A stretch of DNA of 64,000 nucleotides, taken from Acanthacorydalis orientalis (Eukaryota; Arthropoda; Insecta; Megaloptera; Corydalidae). The notes under the pieces were generated by a model. It was given only the letters and a program-made list of their open reading frames with translations, did not search any database and was not told where the DNA came from. Both the position numbers and the translations under genes were made by a program. Shown here piece by piece: positions 59,291 to 64,000 of this stretch (the first letter of the stretch is position 1; every line of letters begins with the position of its first letter). The stretch covers positions 5,834,461 to 5,898,460 of the forward strand of contig CM068313.1 of assembly GCA_034766995.1 (NCBI GenBank), read 5' to 3'.

Positions 59291-60215
59291 CAGATAACTG
59301 GGGAAAATATTCAACGTGTACAGGAGAGTATTGAACAAAGTCATGAAAAGTTAACTAGAAGACGTTCTACTCAACTTGGAATATCTCGGAGGTCATTCCA
59401 AAAGATTTTGTCCGCATTCAAAAAGTTACCATACAAAGTTTGGTTTGTGCAAGAGCTAAATATAACAGTTTATCAGCGTCGCCTTGATTATAGAATTCGT
59501 TTATACTAACAAATAGAAGAAAATAATGAATTTATTAACAATTTTATTATAAGTGATGAAGTTCATTCTCATTTAAATGATTTCATGGACAGACAAAAAT
59601 GTAAAATATGGGCTACAGAGAAAACAAGAGCACATCAGCGACAATTACACCCACTTAAGTGTACTGTTTGGTGCGGAGTAACGTTCGAAAAGATTATAGA
59701 CCCTTATTTCTTCGAAAATGAAGACAATACTCTTATAACCATGAAAGGTTGTCAATACCGTACTATGATAAAAAAAATGTTTGAAGAAATAAGGGCTATT
59801 GATAAGCATTTACAGATTTGGTTCCAACAAGATGGAGCCACAGCGCATACAGCAAGACCCGTTATAGAACTTTTACGGGACATTTTTGGCGAATGCATAA
59901 TTTCAAGTAACAGCGATTTTAATTAGTTTACGCGTTCGAGTGACTTGAGCCCTGGCAATATTTTTTCTTAGGACCTACTTAGAAGAACGTGTATTCTTCA
60001 ATAAACCAAAAATCATCCTGCAGCTAAAGAACAACATACTCGTACAAGAAGAAATTCGAGCGTTATGTCCAGAAGTCTTAAGAGAAGTGATGAAAAATAC
60101 TTTAGAAATATTTCGACTTTGTAAAACCGAAAATGGGCATCACTATGTGATACCATTTTTCATATGTAGTGAGGAAAAATTTTCCATCCTTATACTATAT
60201 TTTGGGAAATAAAAA
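59285..60215 (+). mobile_element. IS630/Tc1-mariner-related transposase remnant
   Basis: The + strand order is S-T-Q-L-G-I-S-R-R-S helix-turn-helix, SDEVHSHLND (first catalytic Asp), TVWCGVTFEKIIDPYFFENE, WFQQDGATAHTAR (second catalytic Asp), then DLSPGN, where active relatives have an Asp before the last F-F-L-W. The frame carries stops at about 59510 and 59925, and the third acidic residue appears lost. It matches widespread insect elements annotated as Tc3-like or mariner-like. Terminal repeats were not identified. Confidence 0.85.
59585..59926 (+). pseudogene. Transposase central fragment with two catalytic Asp regions
   Basis: Open for 113 codons within the element. It carries the V-W-C-G motif and F-Q-Q-D-G-A-T-A-H-T-A-R, and ends at a TAG just before the third catalytic region. 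Degenerate. Confidence 0.8.
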
Positions 60216-60581
60216 AAATAAATTTATATTGGATCAGTGTAAAAGTATACGACTAGAAATTAAAACTCAAGAAATTATTTATCTCTGAGCCGTTCTTGAT
60301 GAAACTGTATTTTCTCCAAACGCAGTACAATTTTTTTCAGTTTCTGTAGCGTTAGTCTTAATCTTAAATTCATACTGCAAACACGCACGTACTACACTAT
60401 TTTTCACATACATTTTTAAGGGTTAGAATTATTTTTTAAATTAAAGTGAACAGTTCGAGATTTATTTAAAACGCGTGCTAATATTGCTGATAAGCAATTC
60501 TTGGAATTTTGTCCGGTAACAAGTGTAAGCAATTCTTGGAATTATTGTACATTATAACAGCGATAGAATATTCTTGGTTAC

Positions 60582-60776
<195 letters not shown>

Positions 60777-60840
60777 ATATCTCTGTGTGAATATTTTTTT
60801 GAATATAATTTCTTTACTCCGATGTCCAGTTAATGTCACA

Positions 60841-61330
60841 TCAACGTCCAGCCGGAAACCGCGTTGACGCTTTGAATAAATTTGTTAATAACCGACACTG
60901 CCGCATCCGTAGCGAGATTAAACCGAACGCTAATTCGATAGAATTACAACACACGTAATGTTTTGAATTCGTTCCTCCGCATCCACACTTATACATCTTC
61001 GTTCGCACGTAGGCGCACCGTGAGCCGCCGCTGATGTTAATTAGCGAGGAAACGTCATTAGGAATCCGTACTAAGCACGTTGAGTTATTCCCGTCGAAGC
61101 GTACATTGATAAAAGAAGCTCGGCGCGTATTCAACAACGGAATAATTAATTACGATTCGTTTTCAGATTTGTTCGCAATACGTACACCGTTTATCTTTTC
61201 GCGATTGTACGGACCGCCGCTTAATCGAATTACGCGGATATGATTTATACGAAGTTCGTTCGTTATTAACGAGTCCTGTCTGATGGAATGCGTCCGATCG
61301 CGCATATCATTGTGTATTTCCGCCGCATGA
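60841..61330. other. GC-elevated island, candidate conserved non-coding element
   Basis: A sharp rise in GC and CpG directly after the long (TA)n tract, rich in TTAATTAG/AATTAATTACG-type homeodomain-like sites. Open frames on both strands are about 70-98 codons, with no family resemblance and no flanking splice consensus. Confidence 0.4.
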
Positions 61331-62882
61331 TGAACGCTTCGGAAGGAATTGTTCTCCAGTGATTCTTTTCAGTAGTTCTCTTGTCAAGTTCTACATTCCA
61401 GACCAATAATTCAGTATATTTATTAAAAATATCTATATTTCCGCCGAACGGAATTTTATGTTATATTTTTATATTTTATATATGTTAATAACATAAATGC
61501 TGCAGGTTTTGAAATAAAAAAAACCACAAACATTTGCTTATTATTATAGTTTAATTATTACAATGCTTATAACTAATTATTGCTACAATGATTGGTAGTG
61601 AATGTAACCACATGGATTTTGTTACTTGACTGACTTTTCCGATCTCAACTACGGTTTATATACTGTCCTCTGAATCAAAATCAAAAATAATTTTATTGTG
61701 ATGATTTTGCACGTTACAACGCCGTATTAACTGTGTGTTGGATGGAAATTGGGGAAAATTGTATTTTATTTAAGTGTGTGACCACAGGGATCACAACAGG
61801 AATGTGACAAATGTTTTAGTTAAGGCGGATGCATAACTCAGATAATGACAGGAATATGATACCTTGTACACAATTGACATAAGTTAAAATTCATTAGTCA
61901 GATTGGACACTTCATATACTGTTTTTTATATAATAAATTACCGTACTTTATTTGCAAATAATTGTAGTAATGAGGATGGATCATAACAGGACGAAGAAAG
62001 ATTCGCGGTTGTTTATTAGTTAGTGCCTTTATAAAATTTTCTTACTTTTTAAGAAAAAAAATAGACTTGACTTTAATTTAAAATAGAAGATCAAAAACTC
62101 TCCATTCGAAAAATTGTATTAAAATAAATATTTTATTTAATAATTATTGATCACTTTTTAACACTTTCTTATGTATATTTTGATGGAAATGCGATTAACT
62201 TCAGTGTGCTGAAGTATAAAATTTTTTTGTATCTTAAAGCTCTGAAGATGATGGTATTGCAATAGAGATACGCATAAGAAGTAATCAAAAATGATTTATA
62301 ATGACTTGTTCAACATTTTTGGCCAGAAACAAGAATACTGTTTTTAGAATAAATAAATGGATTGACGATGCTTCAATATTCTTAAATGTTCACTTCTAAG
62401 TTAATCCATTAGTAAATAGAATAGTAAAAAAGAAACAATAATTAAATCATTCTCATCTACTAATCCAAGTGGATTGTTTTGAATTTTATACGAATTGAAG
62501 TTTTTTGGAGACTATAAAAACATTGAATATAGTATTTTCCTCTTGTTAACTGATTTACAACAGCTTTAGGAGTAATTTGCGATTCTAAAAAAGATAATTT
62601 TTTGATTGGAAGAATTTTTCCTTAAAATTTTTCCGTGATTTAAAGAGACTGTTGGAATATATGAGGATACCACTTTTCGCAATGATAATTTTGTTAATAC
62701 TTGTTAATAACTTTTCTAATGCTGAGGAAAAAATCTTATCAATAATATTCAACAGTTAATTCTTGCTTACATGGATTTCAGTTACGGTAGATCATTTTTA
62801 GAGAATAAAAAACTATTTTGTTGCCCTCTGAACATGAAAATGTGTTCGGTTTGCGTTCGTTCAAGTATAACAGCTACAAATA
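61331..62882. other. AT-rich, no gene seen
   Basis: An R1 copy lies at 62215-62345 (AGCTCTGAAGATGATGGTAT, ACTTGTTCAACATTTTTGGC). Nothing else was recognised. Confidence 0.6.
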
Positions 62883-63446
62883 TTAGCTTGGTAGGAAAAT
62901 AATTGCGGTTTTTGTATTCTGAATTCTAACCTTAATTTTTTTTCAGTTAGTGTCATTTCATCGTATTCATATTAATATCATTTTAAAGTAGATCTTTCGG
63001 TCTGTATTTTGGTAACAGCTAGTTTGGTCTTATTATTAATTTTCCTTCAAATTAAGCTATTGAATTGAAGAGGGAAAAGAAGCAAAGTAATTTTATGTGT
63101 GAGTTCAAAACAGGTGGTAAAACAGTAAATCCTGCTCGTAAACTTAACGATACTTTTAATGTGGGTGTTATCAAGGAACGTACTGCGTGGTTCTAAAAAT
63201 TTTATGCTGGGGACGAGAGCTTTAAGATGAAGAAGGTCGCAGGTGTCCTTCATTAGTTCATAACTATTAACTGAAGGGGGTAGTTTCATCAGAACCATGT
63301 TCAACAATTCGTGATCTTGTACACAAGTTAGGGGTTAGTCATCCAACAGTTTTGGAGCACTTAAAACAACTAAAAAATCAAAAAAAAAAATGAAAATGTA
63401 TATGAATTTGATGGTTATAAACCATAATTATTTTTCTACCAATTTA
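62883..63446 (+). mobile_element. Internally deleted mariner, family A (564 bp)
   Basis: TTAGCTTGGTAGGAAAATAA left and CTACCAATTTAA right. Between them are the leader, an N-terminal transposase trace (E-F-K-T-G-G-K) and helix-turn-helix (IRDLVHKLGVSHPTVLEHLK), then directly the right end. Confidence 0.9.
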
Positions 63447-63909
63447 ATTTATTGAATGGCTATTAATTAATAAATAATGGAATATATTTATTGATACATT
63501 GATTATTTTACTGATAAAGAAACAATGAATAAATATTTACCTTACTGTACATTTAAATAATATTAAAATTATAACTCAATGATAAAATAAACCAAATAAA
63601 TTCCCTGACGAAACCGTATCAATGTTCAACTAAATTCCTGACAATTAACAAACTTGTCAGATAGTTAGTGTCTGAAAACCGAGCATTTAAATACAAATGC
63701 CCGTCACGTCAATCTGTTTTACACTATTCAACGATTTCACAACTCGAGTTTCGCAGTCGGAGTCACGTCACCGCGATCCATTAAAATCGTACGAAAACTT
63801 TATATCTTGTTAAAACAATACAACTTCTATTCGAACATACAGCCAACAACAAATATTCAATAACGTATCAAAACCGCAAATTTGAAAACGTGCGCTTGTT
63901 ATGTTTCAG

Positions 63910-64000
63910 GTTTCGAACGTCAGACCACAACTGAAGGAGCAAACGCGACGTTTCGTGCAGAGTATCTCGGCCAACGACGCAAACTGTGCTTTGACAACAA
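63910..64000 (+). CDS. Partial exon at window end, unknown gene
   Basis: ATGTTTCAG acceptor, then GC-richer sequence open in phase 0 (VSNVRPQLKEQTRRFVQSIS visible) and also open in one other frame, cut by the window edge. Phase 0 is compatible with the exon at 34825-34896. Upstream sequence from about 63650 is also GC-elevated. Function not recognised. Confidence 0.55.

Overview
The window looks like nuclear DNA from an insect, most likely a hymenopteran, although that placement is an inference. It is very AT-rich, crowded with (TA)n microsatellites, and littered with decayed Tc1/mariner-type DNA transposons. It has one clear spliced gene with GC-richer, CpG-containing exons and no bacterial-style gene packing.

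Region 1 (about 2.27-23.43 kb, + strand) is one multi-exon gene. Nine exons splice in perfect phase into about 1,098 codons (3,297 nt including the stop). The product starts with an MGCNVS N-myristoylation-type sequence and has an N-terminal region of about 245 residues that I do not recognise. A Mab-21/cGAS-like nucleotidyltransferase fold follows from about residue 248. A long, basic, asparagine-containing C-terminal tail ends it. Two of the three catalytic acidic positions appear replaced, so it is probably a pseudo-enzyme. A 59-nt segment with strong splice sites (11548-11606) would shift the frame and give an early stop if included, so it is a candidate poison exon. Its introns hold (TA)n tracts, a Tigger/pogo remnant, several mariner remnants and one island of higher GC.

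Region 2 (24-33 kb) is mostly transposon debris. It holds a composite of two mariner fragments with a tandemly duplicated end, an internally deleted mariner, and a nearly full-length but broken mariner (about 30.93-32.18 kb).

Region 3 (34-48 kb) has a GC-rich island, one candidate coding exon (34825-34896), more deleted mariners, and an inverted duplication of about 0.9 kb (42.24-43.16 and 46.07-46.99 kb). A small inverted-repeat element is nested in a mariner at 47 kb.

Region 4 (48-64 kb) contains a 514-bp tandem repeat (52.36-53.70 kb), the end of a non-LTR retrotransposon, a mariner-related (IS630-like) transposase remnant, a very long (TA)n tract, GC-elevated islands that look like conserved non-coding DNA, and a final + strand exon cut by the window edge (63910 on). 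That exon has the same phase as the exon at 34.8 kb, so both may belong to one gene with a very long intron.

The unusual points are the likely inactive, membrane-anchored Mab-21 protein with a possible poison exon; a set of mariner derivatives sharing one internal-deletion structure that keeps only the N-terminal DNA-binding region; and at least three dispersed repeat families that I cannot assign.
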